Shown: piece by piece, positions 17,622-25,818 of the stretch
How the letters are laid out: every line of letters begins with the position of its first letter
How positions within the stretch are numbered: the stretch's first letter is position 1
Origin: Gramella sp. MT6
GTDB taxonomy: Bacteria > Bacteroidota > Bacteroidia > Flavobacteriales > Flavobacteriaceae
Assembly (NCBI RefSeq): GCF_019357415.1
Contig: NZ_CP048410.1
Span: 2,692,501-2,756,500 of the forward strand
Reading direction: 5' to 3'
Length of the DNA stretch: 64,000 nucleotides
Made by a program: the position numbers and the translations under genes
Notes under the pieces: model-generated
Databases searched by the model: none
Told to the model about the DNA's origin: nothing
What the model saw: only the letters and a program-made list of their open reading frames with translations

Positions 17622-17912
17622 ATGAGTGAAATTACAGAAATAGTTGATAACCTTGAGAATAGAATCAGCAAGCTCCTTCATAAATATGATGTTATGAAGC
17701 AGGCGAACGAATCTCTTCAGCAGGAATTGGCCTCTGTAAAAGCTGAATATGGAAAACTGGAAGGAGATTTAGAAACTTCTAAAGAACAGATTCAGTCCTT
17801 AAAAGCTGCGAATGCGATGCTTGGCAGTACCGACCATAAAAGAGAAACAAAGCTCAAAATAAACAGTCTGATCAGAGAGATCGATCAGTGTATAGTTCAG
17901 TTGTCAGAATAA
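17622..17912 (+). CDS. ZapB-like coiled-coil protein (putative division protein)
   Basis: A 96-residue protein that is almost entirely heptad-repeat coiled coil (VDNLENRISKLLHKYDVMKQ, then LQQELASVKAEYGKLEGDLE), with a helical tail ending in CIVQLSE. Size and composition match the small coiled-coil ZapB/YiiU type, though sequence alone cannot prove homology. It is 9 bases upstream of zapA in one operon with a strong promoter; in gammaproteobacteria ZapB bridges ZapA to the nucleoid via MatP. A role in Z-ring organisation is therefore inferred from position and structure. Confidence 0.7.
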   Translation: MSEITEIVDNLENRISKLLHKYDVMKQANESLQQELASVKAEYGKLEGDLETSKEQIQSLKAANAMLGSTDHKRETKLKINSLIREIDQCIVQLSE

Positions 17913-17921
17913 TGGAAAGTG

Positions 17922-18215
17922 ATGGAAGATAAACTGAAGATCAAAATATCGATTGCAGACCGCGTATATCCGCTTACTATTCAGCCTAGTCAGGAGGAAG
18001 GTTTGCGAAAAGCGGCAAAGAAGATCGAGGCTATGATCAAACAATTTGAGCAAAGCTATGCTGTAAGGGATAAACAGGATGTTCTGGCAATGTGTGCATT
18101 GCAGTTCGCCGCCCAGACCGAGCAGAAAAATATTGATAATTCGAGCGAAATGATTGAAGCAGAAGAGAAGTTAAGGTCACTTAACGAACTGCTGCAGCAA
18201 CATTTAACCTCTTAA
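17922..18215 (+). CDS. zapA: Cell division protein ZapA
   Basis: A 97-residue protein. The start KLKIKISIADRVYPLTIQPS and then EEGLRKAAKKIEAMIKQFEQ are the ZapA N-terminal globular domain, followed by a C-terminal coiled coil (DVLAMCALQFAAQTEQ, then LRSLNELLQQHL). ZapA binds FtsZ and bundles protofilaments at the septum. ATG at 17922 is preferred to the GTG one codon earlier. The following 6S-like RNA and rny match the zapA-ssrS order known from several bacterial phyla. Confidence 0.88.
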   Translation: MEDKLKIKISIADRVYPLTIQPSQEEGLRKAAKKIEAMIKQFEQSYAVRDKQDVLAMCALQFAAQTEQKNIDNSSEMIEAEEKLRSLNELLQQHLTS

Positions 18216-18240
18216 GTTCTTTAAATAAAATAAGGTTACT

Positions 18241-18413
18241 GCCTGTATTAGTGCTTTTTTGATAAACTCAACACGATTCTTTTAAAAAGGGTGAGTCTAA
18301 GTTGTAAAAGCGTGCCGTGTCCCTTTTGGGAGAGCGGATTCTTGATCAACTTGTTAACCCTAAACTTGATTTAAAGGAGTTTAAACAAAACCCATCTAAT
18401 ACAGGCTTTTTTT
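18241..18413 (+). ncRNA. ssrS: 6S-like regulatory RNA (6S-Flavo type)
   Basis: The sequence between zapA and rny starts with GCCTGTATTAG (18241-18251) and ends with its exact complement CTAATACAGGC (18396-18406), followed by seven T. Inside, AAACTC pairs with GAGTTT near the ends, AAGTTG with CAACTT nearer the middle, and CCC-TTTT-GGG forms the apical hairpin, leaving unpaired internal regions between. A long irregular hairpin of about 165 nt with a central bubble, placed downstream of zapA, is what 6S RNA (RNA polymerase-binding regulator) looks like. No typical promoter is seen, so it may be processed from the zapA transcript. The family assignment needs a covariance search. Confidence 0.75.
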
Positions 18414-18435
18414 ATATATATCTAAATAGAAACGA

Positions 18436-19998
18436 ATGGACATACTAATTATAATCATAGCCGCAGTCATTGGTCTGGCACTGGGCTTTGCGATAGCAAA
18501 AACGCTCGAGAAGAAGCAGGCCTCTAATACCATAGCCAGTGCGAAAAAAGAAGCTGCAGGTATCATTAAAGAAGCTAAGGCTGAAGGCGAAAGTATTAAA
18601 AAGGATAAGATCCTGCAGGCTAAAGAAAAGTTCATTGAACTTAAGTCTGAACATGAGAAAGTAATTCTTTCGAGAGATAAGAAGATAAGCGATGCTGAAA
18701 AAAGAATCAAGGATAAAGAATCTCATGTATCTAATGAACTTGGTAAGAACAAAAAATTAAACAAGGAACTTGAAGATAAAGTAGCCGATTATAATCACAG
18801 GTTGGATTATCTTGAAAAGAAACAGGAGGAGATAGACAAGCTGCATAACAGTAAAGTACAGCAGCTGGAGGTAATCTCTGGTCTTTCTGCTGAAGATGCG
18901 AAAGCACAGCTTGTAGAGTCTTTAAAGGATACTGCCAAGGCAGATGCCATGTCCATTATTCAGGATACGGTAGAAGAAGCTAAGCTAACTGCACAACAGG
19001 AAGCGCGAAAGATCATCATCAATACCATTCAGCGAATTGGAACAGAGGAGGCAATAGAGAATTGCGTTTCTGTATTCAACCTGGAAAGTGATGATGTAAA
19101 AGGTAGAATTATTGGTCGTGAAGGTAGAAACATTCGTGCGCTGGAAGCAGCTACGGGTGTTGAGATCATCGTAGATGATACTCCTGAAGCAATTATTCTA
19201 AGCTGTTTCGACTCGGTAAGAAGAGAGGTTGCGAGATTATCCCTGCATAAACTGGTAACCGATGGTCGTATTCACCCTGCCCGTATCGAGGAAGTAGTGA
19301 AAAAGACCAGAAAGCAGATCGAAGAAGAGATCATAGATATAGGTAAAAGAACTGTAATAGATCTTGGGATCCATGGTTTACAACCAGAATTGATCAAGAT
19401 GGTAGGTAGAATGAAATATCGTTCTTCTTATGGTCAGAATCTTCTGCAACACTCGAGAGAAGTTGCAAAACTTTGTGGTGTAATGGCTGCAGAACTTGGC
19501 CTGAACCCTAAACTTGCCAAACGTGCCGGATTACTGCATGATATTGGTAAAGTGCCGGAAACAGAAACAGAAGTGCCTCACGCGATCCTTGGTATGCAAT
19601 GGGCAGAGAAGCATGGTGAAAAACCAGAAGTTTGCAACGCCATTGGAGCTCACCACGATGAGATCGAAATGAACTCTTTATTGTCTCCTATCGTTCAGGT
19701 TTGTGATGCGATTAGTGGGGCAAGACCAGGAGCCAGAAGACAGGTACTCGATTCTTATATCCAGAGATTAAAAGATCTTGAAGATATCGCCTTCGGTTTT
19801 GGAGGTGTTAAAAAAGCCTATGCTATTCAGGCGGGTAGAGAATTGAGAGTGATCGTTGAAAGCGAAAAGGTTTCAGATGAGAAGGCAGCGAACCTTTCAT
19901 TTGAGATCTCTCAGAAGATACAAACAGATATGACCTACCCAGGTCAGGTTAAGATCACGGTAATTCGTGAGACCAGAGCGGTGAATGTCGCTAAATAG
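18436..19998 (+). CDS. rny: Ribonuclease Y
   Basis: A 520-residue endoribonuclease that initiates mRNA decay at the membrane. It has an N-terminal membrane anchor ([17 protein letters not shown]), a long coiled coil to about residue 150, a KH RNA-binding domain with [15 protein letters not shown] at 223-237, and an HD domain with His340 (LLQHSREV) and the metal pair His368-Asp369 ([10 protein letters not shown]). Length and order match the family. It directly follows the 6S-like RNA and ends at a strong terminator. Confidence 0.96.
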   Translation: MDILIIIIAAVIGLALGFAIAKTLEKKQASNTIASAKKEAAGIIKEAKAEGESIKKDKILQAKEKFIELKSEHEKVILSRDKKISDAEKRIKDKESHVSNELGKNKKLNKELEDKVADYNHRLDYLEKKQEEIDKLHNSKVQQLEVISGLSAEDAKAQLVESLKDTAKADAMSIIQDTVEEAKLTAQQEARKIIINTIQRIGTEEAIENCVSVFNLESDDVKGRIIGREGRNIRALEAATGVEIIVDDTPEAIILSCFDSVRREVARLSLHKLVTDGRIHPARIEEVVKKTRKQIEEEIIDIGKRTVIDLGIHGLQPELIKMVGRMKYRSSYGQNLLQHSREVAKLCGVMAAELGLNPKLAKRAGLLHDIGKVPETETEVPHAILGMQWAEKHGEKPEVCNAIGAHHDEIEMNSLLSPIVQVCDAISGARPGARRQVLDSYIQRLKDLEDIAFGFGGVKKAYAIQAGRELRVIVESEKVSDEKAANLSFEISQKIQTDMTYPGQVKITVIRETRAVNVAK

Positions 19999-20018
19999 AA
20001 ATTGTTAGATTTAATGAG

Positions 20019-20048
20019 AAAGGCCGTTCAATTTGAACGGCCTTTTTT
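20019..20048 (+). terminator. Terminator after rny
   Basis: AAAGGCCGTTCAA pairs with TTGAACGGCCTTT, followed by T. Confidence 0.92.
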
Positions 20049-20075
20049 AATTTATTAATCTGTGGTTTTTGTCAG

Positions 20076-20100
20076 GCTATTCCCAAGTTTCGGGAATAGC
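20076..20100. repeat. Inverted repeat between rny and the aldo/keto reductase
   Basis: GCTATTCCC and GGGAATAGC form a perfect 9-bp stem around AAGTTTC. No T run follows on either strand, so it is not a classical terminator, though it may protect the 3' end of the reductase mRNA. Confidence 0.45.
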
Positions 20101-20116
20101 TTCAATTACATTTAAA

Positions 20117-21064
20117 TTAATCATTATAAATATTCTCATAAGAATTTCCTTCCATCTCGAAGAATTTCCCGGTCACATATCTAAAATGATAATCCAGGTC
20201 TGCGATCTCTTTCATATCTTCTTCATCCAGTTGATATCCAGCACTCATGAGGTTTTCTTTGATTCTTTTCTCGTTGGTCGATTTTGGGATCACTGCCGTT
20301 CCTCTTTGCTCGCTCCATTTAATAAGGATCTGCCCTGGGGAAGCTCCGTGTTTCTTGGCGATCTTATTGATGACGGGATTTTCAAGCAATGACGGTTCAT
20401 CTGCCGCTTTCATGGCTTCAGGGCGGTCTCCACTACCTAATGGCGAGTATCCGGTCACATTAATACCATGCTTACTACAGAACTCTAATAATTTATTTTG
20501 TTGCAAATAGGGGTGAAGCTCTACCTGGTTCATTTCAGGAGTATGATCTGTATCTGCCATTAATTCCTCCAGTTTTTCAATACTGAAATTAGAAACACCA
20601 ATATGCTTAACAAGCCCCTGTTCCTTGGCTTTTATCATTTCCTTCCAGGTCTCAATTAACGGTACTTCATCCAGTGAAAGAAAATCTTCGGCTTTTTCCG
20701 GAAATCCAACATCAGGTTTAAAAGCCACTGGCCAGTGAATAAGGTATAGATCAAGATAATCCAACTGAAGATCTTTTAGGGTTTGTTTTAAGGCGGGAAT
20801 CACATCTTCTTTTTTATGAGCATTGTTCCATAATTTGGACGTAACCCAAACATCTTCTCTTTTAATCTCTCCCTTACTAAAGACTTCATTGAATGCTTCG
20901 CCAACTTCTGCTTCATTACCATAAGTTGCAGCGCAGTCTATATGCTTATACCCGTTATTGAGGGCTATTTTTACTGCTTTGGTGACTTCTCCTTTTTCAG
21001 ACTTCCAGGTTCCTAGACCTATGGCGTCCATTGTGTCACCATTCTTGAATTTAAGTTTCTTCAT
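20117..21064 (-). CDS. Aldo/keto reductase
   Basis: A 315-residue NADPH-dependent reductase with the full AKR set: Asp43 and Tyr48 in YKHIDCAATYGNE, the catalytic lysine in WVTSKLWN, the histidine in DLYLIHWPV, and the cofactor-binding IPKSTNEKRIKEN near the C-terminus. The barrel is complete. It resembles AKR family members acting on aldehydes and keto-sugars; the substrate cannot be told. It stands alone on the minus strand between rny and xerD. Confidence 0.92.
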   Translation of the reverse strand: MKKLKFKNGDTMDAIGLGTWKSEKGEVTKAVKIALNNGYKHIDCAATYGNEAEVGEAFNEVFSKGEIKREDVWVTSKLWNNAHKKEDVIPALKQTLKDLQLDYLDLYLIHWPVAFKPDVGFPEKAEDFLSLDEVPLIETWKEMIKAKEQGLVKHIGVSNFSIEKLEELMADTDHTPEMNQVELHPYLQQNKLLEFCSKHGINVTGYSPLGSGDRPEAMKAADEPSLLENPVINKIAKKHGASPGQILIKWSEQRGTAVIPKSTNEKRIKENLMSAGYQLDEEDMKEIADLDYHFRYVTGKFFEMEGNSYENIYND

Positions 21065-21141
21065 AATTTGATTTTTTTTGAAGTTAAGGATATTGCTTCT
21101 CTGCTGAAAGCAATGAGAATGGTTTAGCAGAATTTTAATAT

Positions 21142-22038
21142 CTACTTTCTGGGGTGGAAGGTTTCCATAACATCCCTTAAATGCGATCTGTCTACGTGTA
21201 CATAGACTTCGGTGGTAGTAATGCTCTCGTGGCCCAGCATTTGCTGGATCGCTCTTAGATCGGCTCCATTCTCCAATAAGTGGGTAGCAAAAGAATGCCG
21301 AAAAGTATGAGGACTCACTTTCTTTTTGATTCCCGCAGCTTCAGTTAACCTTCTTACAATAGTAAAGATCATTGCTCTGGTAAGCCTATTTCCGCGCCGA
21401 TTTAAAAATAAGGTATCGGTGGCTTCAGGTTTTATATCCTGATGTACTCTCACCTCGTCCTTATAGATATTTATAAATTTCACGGTATATTCTGAAATCG
21501 GAACAAAACGCTGTTTGTCTCCTTTTCCGGTTACTTTGATAAAACCCTCTTCAAAGAAAAGATCAGATAGTTTGAGATCAATTAGTTCAGAAACTCTAAG
21601 TCCGCAGCCATAAAGAGTTTCAATAATTGCCCGGTTACGTTCCCCTTCATTTTTACTAAGATCTACTGCAGCGATAATTCGGTCTACCTCCTCTATGGAG
21701 ATTGTATCTGGAAGCTTTCTGCCTATTTTAGGAGATTCCATAAGGTCAAGGGGATTGTCTTTCCGGTAATCTTCAAATACCAGGTAACTGAAGAAACTAC
21801 GTAAACCTGAAATCAATCTGGATTGGGACCTTGCGTTAAGATTTTTTGAGGCGCTATAAATGAATTCCTGGATGGTTTTATCGGTAATTTTTACCGGACT
21901 TATCTGGATCTCATTAACATCAAGATAATTGATAAGTTTAACCAGGTCCAGGCTGTAATTTTCAATGGAATTTGCTGAAAGCCTGCGTTCAAGCTTTAAA
22001 TAGTGCCGATAGTCCTGTAACGCATTCTGCCATTTCAT
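21142..22038 (-). CDS. xerD: Site-specific tyrosine recombinase XerD
   Basis: A 298-residue recombinase with a SAM-like N-terminal domain (residues 1-90) and the catalytic domain carrying Arg148 (YGCGLRVSEL), Lys172, His244 and Arg247 (SPHTFRHSFATHLL), His270 (LGHESI) and the nucleophile Tyr279. Length and sequence fit the chromosomal XerD that resolves chromosome dimers at dif with XerC and FtsK, not an integron or phage integrase. In related genomes, from general recollection, xerD is often next to aroQ; here an outer-membrane protein cluster lies between them. Confidence 0.93.
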   Translation of the reverse strand: MKWQNALQDYRHYLKLERRLSANSIENYSLDLVKLINYLDVNEIQISPVKITDKTIQEFIYSASKNLNARSQSRLISGLRSFFSYLVFEDYRKDNPLDLMESPKIGRKLPDTISIEEVDRIIAAVDLSKNEGERNRAIIETLYGCGLRVSELIDLKLSDLFFEEGFIKVTGKGDKQRFVPISEYTVKFINIYKDEVRVHQDIKPEATDTLFLNRRGNRLTRAMIFTIVRRLTEAAGIKKKVSPHTFRHSFATHLLENGADLRAIQQMLGHESITTTEVYVHVDRSHLRDVMETFHPRK

Positions 22039-22099
22039 GTGTTAAAGATAAAAGTTTTCGTCTTTCAGTCTTAATAATACTTTAGGCTAGACTAACATT

Positions 22100-22126
22100 T
22101 TGTTAACAGGATGAAACCTACTTTTG
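22100..22126 (+). promoter_or_regulatory. Promoter of the first beta-barrel gene
   Basis: TTG at 22100-22102 and TACTTTTG at 22119-22126 (16-base spacer). The -7 box lies 27 bases before the ATG at 22153 and inside a longer open frame, which shows the later ATG is the true start. Confidence 0.55.
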
Positions 22127-22152
22127 GTCTCAGAAATATAAAAATAAAGAAG

Positions 22153-22746
22153 ATGAAAAAGACGTTTTTATTATTAGTAATTGCAATCGTTGGAGTGAGT
22201 ACTTCATCAAATGCACAGGAGTATTGGAATTTTGGAGTTAAAGGTGGAGTGAATTTCACGAACATGACTTCAGACGGATTCGAGGATAATAAGAGCAGAA
22301 CCGGTTTCCATCTGGGTGTTTTAGCCGAGATCCCGGTAAGCGATCGTTTTTCGGTACAACCAGAGGTGCTATATTCTACCCAGGGAACCGAGGATGAAAG
22401 ATCTAATTTCACCAATGAGTATAAACTGGATTATATTCAGGTACCTCTTATCGCGAAATTTTACTTGATCGATGGATTGGCCCTTGAAGCGGGACCATCT
22501 TTTAACTTTCTGGTAAATGAAGAGTATAAATTCGATAATGGTGCTCTGGATCTTGAAGCAGACTCTGAATTGGCTAGTACCTTTGAATTTGCAGGAGCAT
22601 TTGGTGCTTCCTATAAATTCAATAACGGGTTCTTCGTAAACGGAAGATATGTACAGGGATTTACCGATGCCTTTGATAGCGACAGTTTTGATGATGATGC
22701 TATCAATAATAACGGATTTCAACTAGGAGTTGGTTTCCAGTTCTAG
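22153..22746 (+). CDS. Outer-membrane beta-barrel protein, first of the cluster
   Basis: A 197-residue protein with signal peptide MKKTFLLLVIAIVGVSTSSNA and mature start QEYWNFGVKGGVNFTNM. Eight or so amphipathic strands end in a C-terminal aromatic residue (FQLGVGFQF), matching the PF13568-type (PorT-like fold) beta-barrels of Bacteroidetes. The segment FSVQPEVLYSTQG recurs as FSLQPEALYSMQG and FGIQPELLYSMQG in two other genes of the cluster, so they are paralogues. Promoter and terminator are its own. Such proteins are small porin-like or structural barrels with unknown cargo. Confidence 0.85.
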   Translation: MKKTFLLLVIAIVGVSTSSNAQEYWNFGVKGGVNFTNMTSDGFEDNKSRTGFHLGVLAEIPVSDRFSVQPEVLYSTQGTEDERSNFTNEYKLDYIQVPLIAKFYLIDGLALEAGPSFNFLVNEEYKFDNGALDLEADSELASTFEFAGAFGASYKFNNGFFVNGRYVQGFTDAFDSDSFDDDAINNNGFQLGVGFQF

Positions 22747-22770
22747 AAATCCATAATACCTATGAAAAGG

Positions 22771-22800
22771 AAAAGCGAAGACGTGTTCTTCGCTTTTTTT
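22771..22800 (+). terminator. Terminator after the first beta-barrel gene
   Basis: AAAAGCGAAG pairs with CTTCGCTTTT around ACGTGTT, followed by T. Confidence 0.9.
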
Positions 22801-22968
22801 ATTCCTGCTTCTAAAGCAAACGGAATATTACATATTATAAAGTTAATACAGCAGAGTGTAACTAATGATTTTAAGATTTTTTTGGTTCATTGCATGGTTT
22901 TATTGTAAACAACTGTAAATCAATAAACTAAAATTTATATATTTACTTAACAACTAAAAATCTTAATT

Positions 22969-23460
22969 ATGAAAAAAGCGATTTTTTTCTTGGCGTTTAT
23001 GATGCTAAGTTCAGGATTAATAGCGCAAAAACATTGGACATTTGGATTAAACGGGGGTATTCCGATAGGCGATGTTGAGGATACTCATACTTTTCATGCA
23101 AGTGCTGATGTAGCTTATAGAATTGATATCATAAATCTTCTGGATATTGGGGGGATGATAGGGTATTCACGCTATTTTGGCGACTCGATCACCGAAGGAG
23201 CTATCGATATAGATTATGATGATCTGCAATTTCTCCCCATCGCAGCTAATGGCAGGCTTAGAATACTGGCCATTTTATTCGCGGGAACAGATATTGGTTA
23301 TGCCATTGGTATTAGCGATGATAATGATGGAGGCTTTTATATACGGCCCCAGGTAGGGATAAATCTTGGTATTGCTAATGTACTGGCCTCTTATGAAAAT
23401 ATTTCTGTAGATGGAGGCAATGTTTCTTCTATAAACGCAGGATTGGAATTAAAGTTCTAA
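22969..23460 (+). CDS. Small outer-membrane beta-barrel protein, second of the cluster
   Basis: A 163-residue protein with signal peptide MKKAIFFLAFMMLSSGLIAQ and mature start KHWTFGLNGGIPIG. Alternating strands end in INAGLELKF, with the terminal aromatic expected for outer-membrane insertion. It lacks the FSxQPExLYSxQG segment of its neighbours and is shorter, so it is a different barrel or a distant relative. It has its own terminator. Function unknown. Confidence 0.78.
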   Translation: MKKAIFFLAFMMLSSGLIAQKHWTFGLNGGIPIGDVEDTHTFHASADVAYRIDIINLLDIGGMIGYSRYFGDSITEGAIDIDYDDLQFLPIAANGRLRILAILFAGTDIGYAIGISDDNDGGFYIRPQVGINLGIANVLASYENISVDGGNVSSINAGLELKF

Positions 23461-23481
23461 GATTACTTACCTGAAGTTTTA

Positions 23482-23510
23482 TAAAGCGAAGATTAAATCT
23501 TCGCTTTTTT
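23482..23510 (+). terminator. Terminator after the second beta-barrel gene
   Basis: AAAGCGAAGAT pairs with ATCTTCGCTTT with a 2-3 base loop, followed by T. Confidence 0.9.
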
Positions 23511-23593
23511 TATGCCTGCACGTTAAGTACTAAAAATTTCAGCAATAATGTCAAATACATTATGTTTGCTGGCAAATCGACAAATTTACTTTC

Positions 23594-24226
23594 ATGTTCA
23601 AAAGATTATTCTTTACTAGTCTATTTATGATCCTATCTTATTACGCCCATGCGCAACAATTTTCTTACGGTCCTAAAATAGGTTTGAGTCTCTCTACAAT
23701 AAGTGCCGAAGACAACGGGACCTTTACCAGCCGCGTAGGGTTTACTGCAGGTTTAATGGCCGAGATCAAATTATCGGAAAAATTTTCGTTACAGCCAGAG
23801 GCACTTTACTCCATGCAGGGTGCTAAAGCATCGAATGATTATTTTATTTATGATAATGGGCTGGAATTTGAAAATGTGATCGTTAAATTAGATTACATAA
23901 ATTTTCCCATCCTTGCAGAATATTATATCACACCAAAGTTAAGTGCGCAATTCGGACCACAGTTAAGCTTACTGGTGAATTCAAAACTGGAACTTGATTT
24001 TACTTATGAGGGGGGTACCCAGTTTCGATCAAACAGTATCGATGAGCAAATAAGGGATATGGACTTCGGTCTGTCTGGAGGATTCGAATATATTCTAGAC
24101 AATGGGATATTATTTAATTTAAGATACAATCTAGGTCTTAGAGATTTTGTTTTAGCTGCAGATGGAGGATTGCAGGGAGATAATAAAAATAACGTAATCC
24201 AATTATCTGTAGGCTATAAGTTTTAA
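23594..24226 (+). CDS. Outer-membrane beta-barrel protein, third of the cluster
   Basis: A 210-residue protein with signal peptide MFKRLFFTSLFMILSYYAHA and mature start QQFSYGPKIGLSLSTIS. It shares with the first and fourth genes the pattern FSLQPEALYSMQG, LDYINFPILAEYY, GPQLSLLVNSK and the ending NNVIQLSVGYKF. Its last 38 coding bases are identical to those of the fourth gene and the similarity runs on through the terminator, which points to tandem duplication. It is a complete PF13568-type barrel. Confidence 0.85.
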   Translation: MFKRLFFTSLFMILSYYAHAQQFSYGPKIGLSLSTISAEDNGTFTSRVGFTAGLMAEIKLSEKFSLQPEALYSMQGAKASNDYFIYDNGLEFENVIVKLDYINFPILAEYYITPKLSAQFGPQLSLLVNSKLELDFTYEGGTQFRSNSIDEQIRDMDFGLSGGFEYILDNGILFNLRYNLGLRDFVLAADGGLQGDNKNNVIQLSVGYKF

Positions 24227-24326
24227 ATAGATATTTAAACAAACATCAAGGTTTACCTATTCGCTTTTTATATAAGCGTATGAGTTAAATTTTAAATCAG
24301 AAAGCGGGAGAATTCCCGATTTTTTA
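24188..24326 (+). repeat. Duplicated gene end plus 3' flank, copy 1
   Basis: The 3' end of the third barrel gene, its flank and terminator. Bases 24188-24225 are identical to 24994-25031, and the following 100 bases align with few changes to copy 2 (same order: hairpin-like TATATAAGC block, AAATCAGAAAGCGGG, terminator). Confidence 0.85.
24305..24326 (+). terminator. Terminator after the third beta-barrel gene
   Basis: CGGGA pairs with TCCCG around GAAT, followed by ATTTTTT. Confidence 0.8.
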
Positions 24327-24411
24327 TATCTAAAAGTTAGTTGTAAGATTTTTTTTACAATTTAAACTTTCCTTTATATTTACCGCTCATTTCATATAAA
24401 TTCATCTAATT

Positions 24412-25032
24412 ATGTTTAAAAAACAAATTCTAATTGCGGCATTCGCAATTTTATCTATTTCTGCATTCGCACAGGAAACTACTTTTGGAGTTAAGGCCGG
24501 TGTCAATTTTTCATCGATTGGTGGAGATGATACTGAAGAAATCGATGGAAGAACTGGATTTCATGTTGGAGGTTTAGCCGAAATCATGTTTACAGATCAA
24601 TTCGGTATTCAGCCAGAATTGCTGTATTCAATGCAAGGTGCAACAAGTGAAGATACTCCAGCCGGTATTAGTATCAAGGAAGAACTAAAACTTGACTACC
24701 TTACGTTACCTGTACTTGCAAAGTATAAATTCGCTCCTGGGTGGAATCTACACCTTGGTCCTCAAATTGGTTTTTTATTAAATGCAAAGAATGAATCTGA
24801 GGTTTTTTATGAGGGAGAAACGGAATCTGAATCAGAAGATTTAAAAGACTATGTGTCCAGTATTGATTTTGGATTATCAGGAGGCTTTGGTTATGAGTTG
24901 GATATGGGCGTTTTTTTTGATGCAAGATACTATCTCGGTTTATCAGATATCAACGATGATAATGAAGAATTAGATTCGGATTATAGTGTTCACAATAACG
25001 TAATCCAATTATCTGTAGGCTATAAGTTTTAG
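24412..25032 (+). CDS. Outer-membrane beta-barrel protein, fourth of the cluster
   Basis: A 206-residue protein with signal peptide MFKKQILIAAFAILSISAFA and mature start QETTFGVKAGVNFSSIG. It is the closest paralogue of the third gene and also close to the first: FGIQPELLYSMQG, LDYLTLPVLAKYK, GPQIGFLLNAK, and the same ending NNVIQLSVGYKF. An acidic loop (EGETESESEDLKDY) distinguishes it. PF13568-type barrel, complete, with its own terminator. Confidence 0.87.
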   Translation: MFKKQILIAAFAILSISAFAQETTFGVKAGVNFSSIGGDDTEEIDGRTGFHVGGLAEIMFTDQFGIQPELLYSMQGATSEDTPAGISIKEELKLDYLTLPVLAKYKFAPGWNLHLGPQIGFLLNAKNESEVFYEGETESESEDLKDYVSSIDFGLSGGFGYELDMGVFFDARYYLGLSDINDDNEELDSDYSVHNNVIQLSVGYKF

Positions 25033-25132
25033 ATAGACCTTTAATTAAACATCAACATTTAACTATTCGCATTTTATATAAGCAAATAGTTCAAATTCTA
25101 AATCAGAAAGCGGGTGAAATTCCCGTTTTTTT
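24994..25132 (+). repeat. Duplicated gene end plus 3' flank, copy 2
   Basis: Second copy of the shared 3' block described at 24188-24326; here the TATATAAGC hairpin has decayed but the terminator is kept. Confidence 0.85.
25111..25132 (+). terminator. Terminator after the fourth beta-barrel gene
   Basis: CGGG pairs with CCCG around TGAAATT, followed by seven T. Confidence 0.8.
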
Positions 25133-25232
25133 CATTCAGCTTTTTCATGTTTTTTAATCATAACCGTTAATTTAATTTAAAATAATAAGCTGAAAAACAG
25201 ATTGTTTTATACCTTAACTAAAAACAGGGTAT

Positions 25233-25763
25233 ATGAGATTTAAGCTCACTCTTCTTCTTTTTATTTCTGCAGTTGCAATTGGGTTTTCCCAGGAAACAGA
25301 ATTTAATAATAGCATCCTGTATGCACATGGTAAATTTTTGAAATATGATGGCTCTACTCTTCGGTTCACAAAAGAGATGCTGCCTAAAGATGAGTTAAAA
25401 ATAAATGGTGAATATGATCTTGATAACATAATCCCGGGATTATTTCTGCGACCGGAGTCCATTACTTTTGATTCACCAATTTTACAGGCTTACGGTGCAG
25501 GTTATACCTTAAAATATTATATCGGCGAGTCAGATGCTTATGTTATTGGTGGAATGTAATCTACCATGTACACAGATTTCAGCGGAGCAAGATCATTCGA
25601 GTTTGGACTGAATGCAGGCCTTGGTTATGATCTAACTAAGAGCACACAAATAGAGGGAAGAACATTCCAGACCCTGAATAATTATTCTACAGATAATGCT
25701 TTTCAACCTGTACAATTAACTCCAATGCAACCAATAAGTTTAGGCTTTAAAACCAAAATCTAG
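25233..25763 (+). pseudogene. Secreted protein gene interrupted by one in-frame stop
   Basis: The frame starts MRFKLTLLLFISAVAIGFSQ, a good signal peptide, and runs 108 residues to TAA at 25557-25559. Two codons later the same frame continues with MYTDFSGARSFEFGLNAGLG for a further 66 codons to 25763, ending in a strand-like ISLGFKTKI. No frameshift is needed: removing the single stop gives one 176-residue product. The second half has barrel-like strands and no signal of its own, so it cannot be a functional exported protein alone. I take it as a recently inactivated gene of the cluster; a sequencing error or programmed readthrough are the alternatives. Confidence 0.7.
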
Positions 25764-25818
25764 ATTATCATTTCTATATAATTTCCGCTTAATATTTTCA
25801 ATTTGCTACTTTTACAAT

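Noticed and set aside
21142..22038. Integrase of a mobile element
   Set aside because: Sequence and length fit chromosomal XerD; no attachment repeats or cargo genes are near.
22111..22152. Longer start for the first beta-barrel gene
   Set aside because: The 14 extra codons include the -7 promoter box and would bury the signal peptide.
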